From Moringa oleifera (Eukaryota; Streptophyta; Magnoliopsida; Brassicales; Moringaceae), in NCBI GenBank assembly GCA_021397835.1, contig JAJFZO010000742.1:1869001-1933000 (forward strand): 64,000 bases of DNA, in the 5' to 3' direction. Positions 11,925-25,300 of this stretch are shown in pieces. The notes beneath the pieces are model-generated. The model saw only the letters and a program-made list of their open reading frames with translations, was not told where the DNA came from and did not search any database. Every line of letters starts with the position of its first letter. Position 1 is the stretch's first letter. The position numbers were made by a program, and so were the translations under genes.

Positions 11925-12790
11925 TTGTTGGCCTATGTAGGCAATCAAGAAGAAAGGTAAATTGGTTATTTTAAATTTTATTTCTTATATATGAAGCTTG
12001 AGTCTAACAATCACATAAGATAGTAAAGGGAGCAAACACAATATTTTTGTACTTCGATCAACTTTTGTCTACGTCTATGACTTCAAGCCAAGCTTGAGGA
12101 TTTCTTTTTTGAATAATTCCTTACCTCAATCCCAACCAAGCTTTTTATAATTTTGGTGAATGCTCCACCAACTATCCCAACCTTTTAAGAAAGATATAGG
12201 AAATGAAACTTTCTTTTAAAGTATAACAGTACAATAAAGCACTAGGTCTCACAAGAAATACTTAAATAGAGTTTTGATGCTTAGGAAAGTGAAAAACTTT
12301 TGATCTTAAGTTAGATGAGCTTTTTGAATCTCTTTTGCTTTTTCACAAAGTTATTCTTATCTCTTTTTCAAAAATCTTTTAAGCCCTTACTTTAAAATAT
12401 GGTTGTTAGACACATCTTTACTCGTTTAAAAGTAGAAAATCCCATTAGGGCGTTAGCACTAGGTAAATCAACGATGGTACTAACTAACTAGTTATTAGAT
12501 ACAGAAATTCAAATTTGTCTTGTTTGGATGGTGGCACCAATTAATTGGTGATGACATTGACCAAGATAATGAGTTGGTCGATGACAACATATGTTGAGCA
12601 GTATCACCCATTAAGGAAAAAGTTTAGGTGGTGGTACGGACCAACAGGCGATACTACTGACCAAAGTAGTAGCTTGAAGGTGGCACCAACCTTTAGGCAA
12701 TCTTACCTCCCAAGGTAGGAGCTTAGGCAGTGTTACCAATCGTTGGGCGGTTATACCAGCCAAGGCAAATCCTTGACTTTGCTCTTTATT
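11925..12790 (-). repeat. Probable 5' LTR of the copia element (outer end uncertain)
   Basis: This sequence lies immediately outside the primer-binding site and is non-coding. The inner edge on the + strand is TGTTGGCCTATG from 11926, consistent with an LTR ending in CA on the element strand. Between 12440 and 12780 there are repeated short motifs of the type 'ggtggcaccaa / gaccaa..ta / ccaaggc'. No second copy could be aligned convincingly near 7000, so the outer boundary is a guess. Confidence 0.45.
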
Positions 12791-13290
12791 TAATTTTTTT
12801 TAGATTTTTTTTGTAGAAGTCTAAACTTTTTTATTCTTTGAAAAACATATACAGCTATCATTTTATAAAAGGTTCTTTATGATTTGAAAGGCTTTTATAA
12901 AGATATGATTTGTTTAAACCCTTTTTCTCATGCATTCATATAAAAATTATCTTAAGCATATTCAAGAAGATGTATATAACTTCTTAGAGATCCTACTCTA
13001 CTTACTTGACCTCTAAGCTTATTTGTTTATTACATAACTCCAAGCATCTTTAACCTAAGCTTCATATATTATTTAAACATCTGTTTCAAAGTTATTTGTT
13101 ATCATTAAAACATGTCATCATATTTTCATCATGTGAGACTATGGGGCTAATATTAGCTATGACCAAGACCCCACTTGAGACCTTGCTATGACGATGGAAA
13201 CTAAGCCCCATAAAAAGTAGAGCAAAGCTCTGTGAAATCAATGTCAAACTAAGGCCACATAACAAAAATCTCACGAATGATTGTTCTGTA
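12791..13290. other. AT-rich gap, nothing recognised
   Basis: No protein similarity, RNA gene or paired repeat is visible. A 60-codon - strand frame at 13092-13274 has no recognisable features and is treated as chance. Confidence 0.5.
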
Positions 13291-13299
13291 TTCTAGATT

Positions 13300-15780
13300 G
13301 AAAGATTAGAAGTACCTCAAAAAGAAAGGTGGGACTACATGAAGTGCATCCGAGGACTTGACACTAAATCACCTATTGATCCTTGTGTCCTAGGACTAAA
13401 AGGTGCCCACATATTTTTGGGTCCTTAAACTAAATGAAACCATTAGACAAACAATGTATTCAGGATACAAGAAAATGTTTTGAAAAAACCCATCAAAATA
13501 AAAAAATAAAATATTCAAGCTACAGAACGAGACATCTTTTAAAAAAAAACAACAATAACAAATAAAAACCGTAGCAAAAAAATAATGTAAAAACCATTAG
13601 GTAGCATTAACAGCACCAACAAGCGGGACCATGAACCCCTTCTTATTGACCAAAGCTAACTTCGACCGATTTTTTTTCAGTGTTGGAACCAAAATCCCCT
13701 TCATCCTTAGATGTGGACTTAGTTTCAATTTACTTTACAAGAATCGATAAGTTATTACGATTTAGGTCTGGAAACTTTTTCTTCACTCATTTTAGGCCAA
13801 TATATACATTTCGCAAGAGTAGGCAACAACTCAACCTTTCATTCTTGATAATCATTATAATGAGCCATTATTTTCTCCCAATCTTCACGATTAACATTTT
13901 TAGCCTCGTAGTGTGTTGCACTAAAAGATTGTCTAACTTGGATTGATGATCACATGCTGCAGACATGGTGATAATAGTAAGAATAACCTTTTTCTTTTTC
14001 CAAAACCTTTACTCCATCTTTTGGAATAACTGACTTATTCATAGTCTTTGTCAGAATTTGGGATATCTTACAGATAAACTCTCGAGCATGGGCAAGCTCA
14101 TCCCTAAAGCCTAGGTGCTCCTCGACTAGCACCATTGCAGCTTATGCACCTTAGAGAAAAGAAAATGTCAAAAAAGAAAAGGAGAGAAAGAAAGACATGA
14201 AAGAACACTCGAAGCTTTACCAAGGTAACAGTCAAAATGTAGTTGGCAACAAACTAGGCCCATGTACCCTTTTGAATGTGCTCTCGGTTCATGTAAATTC
14301 CTTTATGTGGACTTGGGGACAAGTTCATTTTCTCCTAAGTCATTCCTTTGATGGAAGCCTCGTCGTCAACTAAAAATAAGGCCTTCTTATCTTCTGTTTG
14401 ATTTATAATTCCTATAAGGTACTCAATGATGCTCAAAGGAGGATTCGAGATATTTGAGGCCCCACCCTTGACCAATCGATGATGTTTTAATAGAGCTTTG
14501 ATGGTTTTGGTCATTTCTCATTTTAAGCCATAAGGAGCTTCTCGAAAGGTGACTACATCAGTGGTAAAAGGACCTTTTTGTGCCATGTTGTCGCTCATGC
14601 AAGAAGGGAGTCTATTGGAAGTCATAAGGAAACACAAGGGTTAGCATTTCATAAAGAAAAAAAATATCAAGCCAAATAAACTTAACTCATTAGAAGACTG
14701 AGACCTTTCTCGCACAACTTTACAGTCAGAGTAATATGGGACCTCCAATGCTTTGAGGAATCAAAATTTCCCCTTTAGCTTGTGGTCCAAGGAATCATCA
14801 CCGGATCTGACCACTATCTTTGACTCTCATATTAGATTTGGGATAGGAGTCAGTAAGGTACTTTGTAGACCTTTAGGATGAGGCAAGCACAGTTAACCAC
14901 TTTCTAAAATGATTACTCGATAAGGTACTTCCTTAAGTCTATTAATTGCCAATAGGCAGAAGTAAAAATGTTGTATAAGTAAAGGTTTTCCTCGAAAAGT
15001 TAGGAAGCGCTATCTCGTCAGCAGAAGGCACTTTTCAAAGGATAAGAGTCATATCTAAACCCTACTAAGAGACAAAAAAAAATTTATTCTTCCAATTTCT
15101 AATGATTAGCGTTTGGTAAAAAATATATGACCACCATAGGAGCAAAAATAATACCATCCCGCCCTATTAAGTGCTTTTAAAGGATATAAAAAATTCAAAA
15201 ATAAATAAAGGGAGAAGGAAAGGGTGTGTTAGTTAATGAAGACTAACTTAAACCTTAGGATGATCCTTCAAGAATTTGAGACAAGTCAGGTCGAGGATAT
15301 ACCATAAGCATGCAAATCTGCCACGTAAATGGATAATACGAAATTGTAGCTCATATGAAATGTCTCTAGGTAAAGAGACAACATCTCATCTCGGGACACA
15401 CAAGCCTTATCCTTCTTGCGAGGAGTGATCATAAAGACAAAATGGGGAATATGAAACTTAGGTCTATAAAAGTCTATACAAGTACTATAAACCATGGACT
15501 TAATATGACTAATGGTGAAAGACTTGGGGTTGGCTGACTTACCAGACCCACAAGAAGCATTCTTTTGGGGCCATATGACACATAAGAGCTTATCGAAGGA
15601 TTCATCAACCTATGTAATGAAAAAAAAAAAAAAAAAAGAAAGGATACATACCATGTGATGTAATGAAGTGAAGGAGTTGGGTAGCTCGATGGAGAAGGGG
15701 AAGATACTGAGAGCATAAAGAGAAAAAGGCAATGGTTAAAGGATGTAGAAATGCTGGTGACTTTGAGAAATAACCCTTAA
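13300..15780 (-). pseudogene. Probable gypsy-type gag/transposon relic (PF04195-like)
   Basis: Several short - strand frames can be read in sequence: 15474-15716, 15286-15495 (with 'MLSLYLETFHMSYNFVLSIY' and 'ADLHAYGISST'), a broken stretch 14300-15100, and 13950-14135 (with 'GFRDELAHAREFICKI'). The 15286-15495 piece recalls the 'putative gypsy type transposon' domain in layout: a helix, 'F.F.L...I...L...GI...', then a long charged region. The last piece looks like the coiled C-terminal part of such gag-like proteins. Stops are frequent. The match is from memory and weak, so only a retroelement origin is proposed. Confidence 0.4.
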
Positions 15781-16653
15781 AAACTAAAACCTTTATGGGT
15801 TGGGATTAGTTCATCTGAATCATAGAAGATCAATGGTTAGGAGATGATCGTATAGGGGATACATGGTAAAATCATATGAGAAAACCCTCCAAGGCACGTA
15901 ATGGGCAAAAAAGATGTGAAAGGATAAACACAAGTTGTTAGATGATAGGGGCTTAGGGCTGTTGGCCCATTAATGTGATTCCTCAAACTCATTATTTACC
16001 TCGACATTCTGTTACACGATCAACCTAGATGCTTTGTTTACAATTAAGTAATCAAGATCACCATATTACATATGTGCACCAAAATTAAAGAAGTTGGGCA
16101 AAAAAGAACTCAAGTCCATCGCGTATCCAACCGCTACCACCCCAAGAACAAAAAATGAGACCAAGACGATGTCAAGGAATATTTGTCCCTTAATGTCCTT
16201 GAAAATACCTCATTTAGAGGGAAGATGTTCGTATAAGGTCCTATTTCCATGGGTCAGGCCATCAGCATGACTCCTAGGAGCCCAATCAAGACCAATAGAC
16301 TCGAGTGAAAAAGTGAGGTCGTACTCTTGATCATGCTCAAAGAGAATGTTAGAAGTAAGATAAAAAAAGATAGAGGTAAATGCGAGAATGTTGGGTGCAC
16401 TCAGCTTAAGTATGGAGCAAATGAGGTGAACGAGCATAAAAGGTGACAAGGACCTTTTTTAAAGGATGTTGTTGAAAACAGAAAAAAGATAAAAGAAGAT
16501 CATTTCTCTTAACCAATTACTTTTGCATAACAACACATATATACATAGCTACATATCTATTCTTGGGCTATTTCTTTTATAATATACTTAATGATGTTTC
16601 ATATAATTCTTTAAGACAATTAAGGCATAATTGATAATCACTTGTTATGCTTA

Positions 16654-16661
<8 letters not shown>

Positions 16662-16684
<23 letters not shown>
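16662..16684. repeat. (TA)n microsatellite
   Basis: About eleven TA units directly after a short GT run. Confidence 0.95.
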
Positions 16685-16753
16685 GTTTAGGAAATTCTAA
16701 AATATATTTACCATAACACATGTAAATGTGGTGTATTATCCTCTACTCATAAT

Positions 16754-16776
16754 TATATATATATATATATATATAT
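16754..16776. repeat. (TA)n microsatellite
   Basis: About eleven TA units, 70 bp downstream of a similar run. Confidence 0.95.
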
Positions 16777-16926
16777 TCTTTTCTTTTTTTGCTAGTTTAA
16801 AGTAAATTCAAAATCATTTTAAAAAAAATATGAAAAAAGAAAATAGAAAGGGAGAGATTGATCTGATGCAGTGTAGCACACGTGAACTTAGCACGAATCC
16901 TTTTTATCCTCTGATTGCTTCCACCA

Positions 16927-17376
16927 TCAAGCTGTCCGCTGAAATGAACAGTTATTACCAATGTTACTAGAACCTTTGGCCCTTCTGATATGATCACGGT
17001 CACGGGAGTTCTTCGTAGACCCTTCAGGCCACAGGATCTCATCATCACCGTCCCTGGGGCGACCACCACCAGATGGCAACAGTCGTGGCTTACGCAGCCT
17101 CTCTTTGAACGTATGTAGCCTTCGCATGGCTTCCGCAAGCTTTCTCACCTTAGGTACAACTATCTCCTGCCCGTCTGGTTCGCTGCTAATGCTTTCCTTG
17201 TTATAACCATCAGTTTCCGGCAGCACTGGACACAACTCCTCTTGTCGGAGCTGACTCTTCCGGAGCTTCTCATACATCCTTGACGTTTTCGTCATAAATG
17301 TTTTTCTTTTCTTCTGCTTTCCCTTCTTCCCCTTTCTTCCTCTCTTTCTTGGTTTTCCCGAGAAACACCAAACCAT
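16927..17376 (-). CDS. Small basic protein of unknown function, 149 aa
   Basis: Single uninterrupted frame starting with ATG at 17376. The N-terminus (residues 7-25) is almost wholly lysine, arginine and glycine, as in a nucleolar or nuclear targeting tract, and is followed by a charged middle part with 'LAEAMRRLHTFKERLRKPR' near residues 82-100. There is no signal peptide or membrane segment. Local base composition is clearly less AT-rich than the flanks, which supports real coding. I recognise no family. It lies head-to-head with the phosphopantetheinyl transferase gene, 1.2 kb apart. It could be a lineage-specific gene, an exon of a larger gene, or chance; a shorter overlapping frame at 16797-17138 is treated as a shadow. 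Confidence 0.5.
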   Translation of the reverse strand: MVWCFSGKPRKRGRKGKKGKQKKRKTFMTKTSRMYEKLRKSQLRQEELCPVLPETDGYNKESISSEPDGQEIVVPKVRKLAEAMRRLHTFKERLRKPRLLPSGGGRPRDGDDEILWPEGSTKNSRDRDHIRRAKGSSNIGNNCSFQRTA

Positions 17377-18480
17377 GCAATCATGGGAAAAAAGAAACAG
17401 GCGAGCGTGCTTATACTAATTAGAGAGTAACAGACTCCTTGAAGAAACAACATAAACTTGTTTGTTTAGTTGGTTGCAACTTAAAACGACGTAGTTGCAA
17501 AATTGAGTTATCCTTTTGTGTTGGAGATACAACCGTAACAGCGCAACTTACCACAAACATAGAAGCTGTGCATAAATTGAAAACAGATTTTTAGTTGATC
17601 TTATTTTTATTGTTTTTAATAAAATATAAAATTTATTTTATAATTACCATTTTTTATTTAAATTACTAAGTAAATATAAAAAATTATATTATATTTAATT
17701 TTTAATTTAAATATAATATATCAATTGAATTAATTATATATCTCAATAATTAAATTAAATATTAACTGAAACAACCATGAAAAATAATTTAGTACGTAAA
17801 AAATTTTAAAGTTTTTTATACCAATTATTTGAAAAGTTTTTGAATCAAAATTTATTATTTAAAATTTTAATATAAATATTTTTACTTTTAATTTTAAAAT
17901 TTTAAATTAAAACCAACTAAAACATCAATTATATATTCTAAGATGTAAAATAAAAGTTGAGTTCAGATTTTTTTAATATTTATTTAAAAATCATATTAAT
18001 TTAAATTTTTATTCATCAATATTTTTTAAAATATTAATAAAAATTAATTAATCAACATAAAATCAGTATTATGGTTTCGTAACTATTTGATGGGTGTTTT
18101 GGATTCTGAATATCTCTTATCAGAATTTATTAAAAAAATAAAAAATTAATTTTAAGGGCTTCAACTTTTAGGGATATCTTCCCCCAAAACTTATTGTGTG
18201 CTCTTTTGTTGTATCCTATAAGCTTCCTTTTGTAGAAAGGAGGAAAATGAAAGATTGAATTTAATAAAGCAGTAGGTGAGTGTCGAAGCGATGATGATCA
18301 GTTTATGGGCCTTTAGCCCTTGAATTTGAGATCCTACACTACTCAGTCCGGCCCAAAATCTGCCATTTGGTTTTCTAGCCGGCTTTTGCAGTCTTCTCCG
18401 ACGTGGGCAACAGTAGAGATGGAGGCAGGAATCAGGGGACTCAAAACAGAGCATCTTTTGCTTTGTAGTCTCCTGAAAAT
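17377..18480. other. AT-rich intergenic region between divergent genes
   Basis: Very AT-rich from 17580 to 18170 with no coding or paired repeat structure recognised. The last 300 bp regain balanced composition and probably hold the upstream part of the phosphopantetheinyl transferase transcript. The frames around 18191-18624 on either strand have no protein features. Confidence 0.5.
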
Positions 18481-18492
18481 ATGTATATATTT
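18479..18492 (+). promoter_or_regulatory. Possible TATA box of the phosphopantetheinyl transferase gene
   Basis: The sequence ATATGTATATATTT lies about 80-90 bp upstream of the start codon at 18573, a reasonable place for a plant TATA box with a short leader. Single-motif evidence only. Confidence 0.3.
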
Positions 18493-18572
18493 GGAAGCAA
18501 TGCACACGCATAAGTTTCTCAGCTGAAGCCATAGCAATCCTGCTAGCTGGCGTAGTTGTTCTTGTTGTGGTA

Positions 18573-21500
18573 ATGGAGAGAGGAGTTCAGAGATGGGTAG
18601 TTGACATATCAACTTGGGACCCATCTTCCTGCGACTTCGATTCCGCTCTCTCTCTTCTTCCTTCGCGTGAGCATTCCTCCATCCTCAGGTTACCTTTCTC
18701 TTTCTCTCTCTCTCTGCTTCTCTTTTTGTTTCTTCAAAATTCATCTTAAATCTGTTGGTTTGCATAGGAGGAGGGAATTAACTAATTAATTATACATCAT
18801 CTATGATTAAGAAGTACTTATGATGAAGGTGTGCTCATTTTCTTTTCCCTTTGAACTGAGTTCTCAGAAATAATTTCCTTCTTGAAGACTGAACTGAGTT
18901 TTTATACTCAAAATTATAGATAAAACAACTGTTGTTGATACAAGATATCACATAGTGTCGGTTATATTTCTTCTTGTGATTTTTATTTTATGGTACTAGT
19001 TGAAGTTAATGCTATGGAAAAGAAACTGGGTTGCTTGAGCATTGTCAAATTCCTTCTGCAAAAGTTCATGGGCTTTTACAGTGTAAATTCACATTTGCAG
19101 ATTTGTGAGATTAGAAGATAGAAAACGAGCTCTTGTAAGCCGGATGCTTCAATATGCTCTTGTATATGAAGTGCTGGGAGTACCATTTAAGGAAATAATC
19201 ATAAATCGCACATTAGAGGGGAAACCTTATTTGGTATGACTACACTTAGCAATTCTCTTATTCATTAAGGTTAATTATATTAGAAAGACTTACATTTTGC
19301 TCATGGTCTCAAATTCTGACTTGCAAAAAGAAATTATATCCATTTGAGAATTACGTTTTTGTTAGATTCTTATAGGAGAATTTTGTTTATAATTTTTGTT
19401 AATAGTGATTGAGGTTAGATTTCTTGTGTCTTAATTTCATATCTAGGTGTTTATTTCACATCACATGGTCTTTAATACCCCATGAAGATTGATTTGCATG
19501 GTTATGCACAAAAATTTACTATTCTGTGTTGTGTTTATTGGGAAAATTTAAAGATAAAGCACCCAAAAATGAGAAAATCAGAAATATGTTGGAATTGTTG
19601 CTAATAAGGACATTTATTTAAGCTTACAGAGAAAAGAGAAAAAAAGGAGCCAATTATACTGTTGGAATGGGTGTTTGGTTTCTCACGAACTTTTACTGAG
19701 TTGTCAGCATAAATTTGTTCTTCTGTAAGCATGATGACTTTAAAAAGGAATAATGTTGACAGTTTTCCAGCCATCCAAACACCCATTCATGACACATTTG
19801 CTTTTGTTCGTTTTCATATTACCTTCACACATATGGATTATGGGATTGCTAAGAAGAGGATACAATAATGTATAACTTATTTAGCGCAAAATGAGGGTTT
19901 CTCTTTTGTCCAATAGGGAATTTTCATGAATTGAAGAAATTAGTATAATCTGTTTACTAGTCTCTCTATATTTCACTTCCATGTCCTTTTATGTAAACTA
20001 GATGTTAAGGCTAATTTTCTTTTCATTCATATTCCTTGTTCTCAGTTATTATTTTGCACTTTACTTAGACAACTGTTTGACTACAGCATGTATTATATGT
20101 ATATATTTCAGGCATGTGATAACACTGTCCAGGAATTTTCCAATTTTAATTACAATGTCTCCCATCATGGTGATTATGTGGCAATAGCATCTGAACCATT
20201 ATGCCTTGTGGGGTTGGACATTGTTTCTCCTATCACTCCCCAGATGGAGACAGTTCGAGAATTCATTAAAAACTTTTCTGCCTACTTTTCAAGTTTGGAA
20301 TGGGATAGCATATTAAATGGTGGTACTGATGATGAAATTTTGATTGAGTTTTACAGGTATGGCTGTAATTTATCTTGAGAAATGTTATTAGGAAAAACTA
20401 AGATGTCGGTTAGCCTTTCGGTCTTGCTTTCACTTGATTTCCCACACCATCCAATCCACCCCCTTGTGTGACTAAAGTCAGAACCATATTGCTTGACCAT
20501 ACCTTGTACTACATTTGCAAAAGTTTTTTTTTTTTTAGGTTAAGCTTGTCTTCTATTTCAGGGAGAGCATGATAATGAACAAGAAGAAACCCTTCAATTA
20601 TTTCAGCAAGAGAATAGCTACAATATCAAATTTCTTTGCCAATCGTGGGTCTTTGTGTCTTTATTTTTAATGGATGAGCCAGTTCGCCTCTTGTCTATTG
20701 AATAAACTATACAACATGAATTATTAAATTGATCTAAAAAGTCATGCTATTGGTACCTATTGGACATGATTTTGGTACATCATAAATGTTCTCTTCTCAT
20801 CACAAACTACTTGTACTAGTTAGTGAATTCGATGCTCTTTTTGTTTTGTTTTTTTTTTTTTTTTCAAAAACTTAAGTGCCGCATATCAGGGAACTAGTCA
20901 AAGAATCTAAATGAGAATATGATTTCTGTACGAAAAATTGGAGAAAAGGAATCCACATACTGGATTGCAGCTAGTTTTCGTCAAGGCATTGAGTTGTTAT
21001 AATTTGAGTATTAATGATCTGATGATGTTTTCATTTGAGAAGCTGGGTCAGTAGTTTCCTACTTTGACTTGATTCTGATTTATTTGGGCGATCAGGATCC
21101 TTTCCTGCCTTACAAATTGCTTCCCTGCATGTTAAATATTTGTATTAATGGATTTTTGATGACGAAGTATTGACTTAACCATAACAAAGGAAATATGGAC
21201 CGAAAAGAACTGAACAGCTCCCCCGTGGGAATCCCTTTACTTATTTTTCACAAGGAAAATCCCACTTTTTCTTGTGAATGTTCACTGTATTATATGGTAA
21301 TTCCTGTTTGCTACTTTTCTAGCTTTTGAACAAATATGGACATCGGAAGGTGCAAAGACTTTGGCCTTTTTTGACTATTTAAAGAATGTTTGAGCAAAAA
21401 TTCATACTTTTGCAGGTGTTGGTGTCTTAAAGAAGCATATGTCAAAGCCATGGGGACTGGAATTTCCTATGGTTTGGAAAATGTGGAGTTTCAGCACACT

Positions 21501-22395
21501 AGCTGGAACAATATATCTGTTAAAGTCAATGGAGTTGCTATGTCAACATGGAGATTCTGGCTTTTTCACCTGGGAAAAGGACACTGGGTAGGTCTCTCAA
21601 TAAGACTTATTTCTTTGCTATTTAATTGGTTGTCAGTTTATGTTTATTTGGTATCTGAAAGTCTATGGAATGTGGATCTTGAACAACATTTAAGAAAACG
21701 ATAAATTAAAGACAGCTTGCTTCAGGCTAGAAGTTTACCAGTAATCAGTAAACTGAATGAAGAGTTCCAATTCCATTCGATGCTTTCATCATTAACCAGC
21801 ATCCATGAAAAAAGATAAATTTAGCTCGAGTTTATTGGAGTTGTTAGCGGCATATGTACCATGTTCCTATGTGTTGATCCTTAAAGTCATCAATAGGGAT
21901 TGTTTTCTTGATACATTCTCAAAGGGATAGAAATTGGTCAAAGCAGGCAACATTTTGCACGACCCCAATGAAATTCCTGTTTGAGTACTTTGGACACCAA
22001 TATTCTGAAATCACTAGCTCGATTGTTCAGAGTCCACCATGCAGTCATGTACTGGGCTATCCTGTCTAGTTGTGTTTTAACAACTCTATTACATCAAGCA
22101 AGCAAGGCACTTTTTCACTGAACTTTCTGAGTAGCTAAGGGGAAACCACTCTGTTTGTCTTCACTAAACGAGGAAAATTAATTTCTTACATGAAATGCAG
22201 GCTTCTGTAGCAAGGGCTCACCCAAGATATGCCAGTGAGAGCTACAAGAGAACACTTACAAGACTCGAGTATACTGACGAGGAATTTAATAAAGCTTTCT
22301 ATATCTCAAATCCGAATTTTGTCTCACGAACTATAGAAGAGCTGATTGCAGTCTTAGATGAGGCAAACAGATCAGCTGCTGACAAAAAAGCATGA
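18573..22395 (+). CDS. 4'-phosphopantetheinyl transferase (Sfp/AASDHPPT type), 5 exons, 286 aa
   Basis: Exons 18573-18688, 19101-19233, 20112-20356, 21416-21587 and 22201-22395 join at GT/AG sites into one frame of 286 codons plus stop. The enzyme moves the phosphopantetheine arm of coenzyme A onto a serine of acyl-carrier proteins or related carriers, activating them for fatty-acid and related synthesis. Family landmarks are 'NVSHHGDYVAIA' (residues 98-109), the metal-binding motif 'VGLDIV' with Asp119, and 'WCLKEAYVKAMG' (167-178) with the catalytic Glu171 and Lys170. The length fits plant members. The start 'MERGVQRWVVDISTW' matches the usual N-terminus; the in-frame GTG at 18567 is not needed. 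There is no obvious transit peptide, so the cytosol is likely, though mitochondrial use is known for plant relatives. Confidence 0.93.
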
Positions 22396-25300
22396 ATAAC
22401 ACAGCCCGAATAACTGCCTGGGGTAAAGTTATAATTGTATAGTCCTACCATAAAGAGCATTTCCATTGAAATTGTGGGAGACAGAGGGGGTCTTTCATTT
22501 TTGATGTCCTAAGCAGGGCACTGGCATACCCTTTTACAAGCAGCAGCAAGTCAGTCATTCGATAAAAGAGGATCCATGCAACTGCCAAATTTGGCACAGT
22601 GAGTTTTTGAAAAGCTGCCTGTATTTGCTTTTCAGGCAGTGGCTGAGTCACCCTCTGTGTTGTAATGTGGCATATGCAGGGCTTGCTGCTAGTATATAGG
22701 TGAAATGTTGATTGGTTGTGTAGGACAGAAAATGGATCTGGAGTAGAATCTAACGTTCCTTGATGGCTCTGTTAGCCTGAAATTGTTCCTCTGGAAAATG
22801 ATATGATCCTCCTGGAAGGTGTTTTGTTTGTTCAGTAGTGCATATATAATTGCTGTCCATTCACCACCTTGAAAAATTAGAATTCATTTCAATTTTACAT
22901 TTCCAACCATCAACCTGGTGAAAGCCTTAGGATATTAAAGTCACAATCAATAAGTAATTAAGATGTTCATGGGTTTCCCATCTGTCATCAACTTCCTTCT
23001 GTTATTAGATGATGCAGGTCACATATACCTAAACAAGGAAAAACTCAAGAAACCTCTAAATCCCCAAGTGCGGGACCCCACAGCCACTTCTCATTGCTGG
23101 CTCCACCTACGGAACATAAACCTTTTATGTTTTTTCCTCCTGAAATGTGAAGCAAACTTCAAACTGTGAATTGCTACAGCAGAATCCTCGAAACTCTCAT
23201 GCTATTGATTGATGAACCTAAATTCTATGTAATGACCTTAAGGCTTCTCAACATGACAATTGTAGAAGAGGTACAATGAATGAACACTCTAAATGAGAGG
23301 AAAATCAAGGAAATTGATGTAGGACATGTGCACCCAGAAACAGCCAGTGAAACCGAGGCTTTGATGAAATTTTAGCATTCACATCAAAATTAGCCCCTTT
23401 TCCAGTTTTCCTCTTTACTCACTGATCTATACAACATAAGCCTCATATCATAATAAATTGACAATAGAGCCAGTGATCAAGAAACCAAGAAACAAAGCGA
23501 ACACTGTATAATTTTAGAACTAATCAAATATTAAATGCAATGGAAAATTAGTAATTCTTGTTATTGAACAAAAAAAGTAACGGTTTTATGTCCTCTAATG
23601 GTTCTAACTCCAACCCATCAAGAAGAAGAAAGTAATACCCATAGTATGTCTTAATTCCTGCTTCGTAAGTAGGTGAAAATCATGAATATACTCTGGAAAG
23701 ACAGCTACAACAGCCGATTCACCAACAATGGTTCCCATCAAAGAGACAATCATTGAGCAAATTGAACATAAGTAGATCTCCACTAACTCATCCGGCAACT
23801 TAAAAGATATGAAAGGAGGAATGAACGAGGTTTTATGGATAAGAAAATTAAACCAGTTTTATCGTATCTGATCCTTGCTACATGCTAGACAATGCAGAAC
23901 AGCAACAATTAAGTATGCTTCTCCCTGTACATGCATGCAGTTAGCAGCTTAGAAAATAATGTCTAAAGGAGAAAAATGCTTCGGACTAACGGAAATTCAG
24001 AAACTTCAACAGGATAAGCTACGCAGATAATCAATTTTGCAGGACCTATAGAATCAGCTATAGCTGCTTACTGTTCTGTATAATCGGTCCATGTTCCCCT
24101 GACCTCACAGACAACAATAGGTGTGTCTCAACCTCCAGATGGTAATAATCGGAACCAGATGATGACACGAGTAGGCAACACTTTTCTGGACAAATCAATA
24201 ATATGAATACAGCACATCAATAATTGGACTGGTAGATATTGATAGCAAAAATGTGATACCAGTGCCTGCAACATCATAAAGATAAATTGCAATACTTGTC
24301 TCATGTACCACAGAAAGAAAGTTAGGGAGGTGGAGAGCTAAAATTCCAGAAAAGATACATCAAAAAGCAAGCATCCCAGGTAATGTCAACCTACACTAGC
24401 CCAGGAAAGCAGTAAGACATTCAACACAAGCAACTCAAAAAGGAAACTATCTCCAAGAAGAAGACACCACAAGTTCCAAATAGAACGAAGACTTCATGAA
24501 TATTGCTATACTCTCCTTGCTCCACAGGTTGCTGTAGCAGCTCCTGGATACAAATACTATATCACTTGGTAAGAATGTAGGCTCCAAATTTGAAACAAGC
24601 GTCATCATACAAAAAATAGGACAGGCCCAGCTTGTGGTTTAAATAATCAAAAGACAAGACCTAAATTATTGATATTGCAACAGAATAAAATATCTGAATG
24701 ATGCCACGGATATAGTAAGTTGTCCAAACAAGTTCTTTAAGGAAATACCTTAAGGATAAATAGCTACAACAAAATGACCAGACCCTTAAAACATAAGGAA
24801 GCTAAAGCAAGCGCATGCACACTAGTTCAGATTTATTCTTGAGAACAAAAGCAAGCTTAAACCTGAAATTTCTTCTGTAAAATTGTACAATGATGCAAAT
24901 TATCTCCTGAAGTTACAAAAAGTACAATATAGCACAAAAAAATTTTAATACTCAATGACCAACACAAAAAAAAAATTGTAAGAACCGTAAACATATCACC
25001 ATCACTTACTATTAACAAAAATAATGCACAAGAAGAAAGGAACTCAATAAAACACCAAATGACATACCTTACAACTATTAGAAGCACCGACAGTGAGCTA
25101 GCTCCTGAGCAGAATATGGTAATGTGTAGCACATTAAGATAGACGGCTACATATTTTGATATTGAATACAGCAGAAAGACCTTGAGATTATACAAAAATT
25201 AGTAAGATAAAAATTTGCAAGAACAAGGAGATCCAAATCAATATTCAAGATTACCAAGTCTGGAACCAATTAATAACCAACAAAGCTAGGAAAAACCAAA

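Larger units (their letters stand above)
15781..16926. other. Non-coding stretch with TA microsatellites
   Basis: No gene is recognised. A 79-codon - strand frame at 16210-16449 has no features. The right half is AT-rich and contains two TA dinucleotide runs listed separately. Confidence 0.5.

Noticed and set aside
18191..18624. Overlapping frames upstream of the phosphopantetheinyl transferase start
   Set aside because: They overlap on both strands, have no protein features, and fall in the probable promoter and leader.
20562..20660. An extra exon of the phosphopantetheinyl transferase gene after 'tatttcag'
   Set aside because: Joining exon 3 (ends 20356) directly to 21416 gives 'EFYRCWCLKEAY', which matches the family; an exon here would interrupt that motif.
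24857..25195. A 112-codon - strand frame rich in hydrophobic residues
   Set aside because: No domain, no splice context and AT-driven composition; likely chance.
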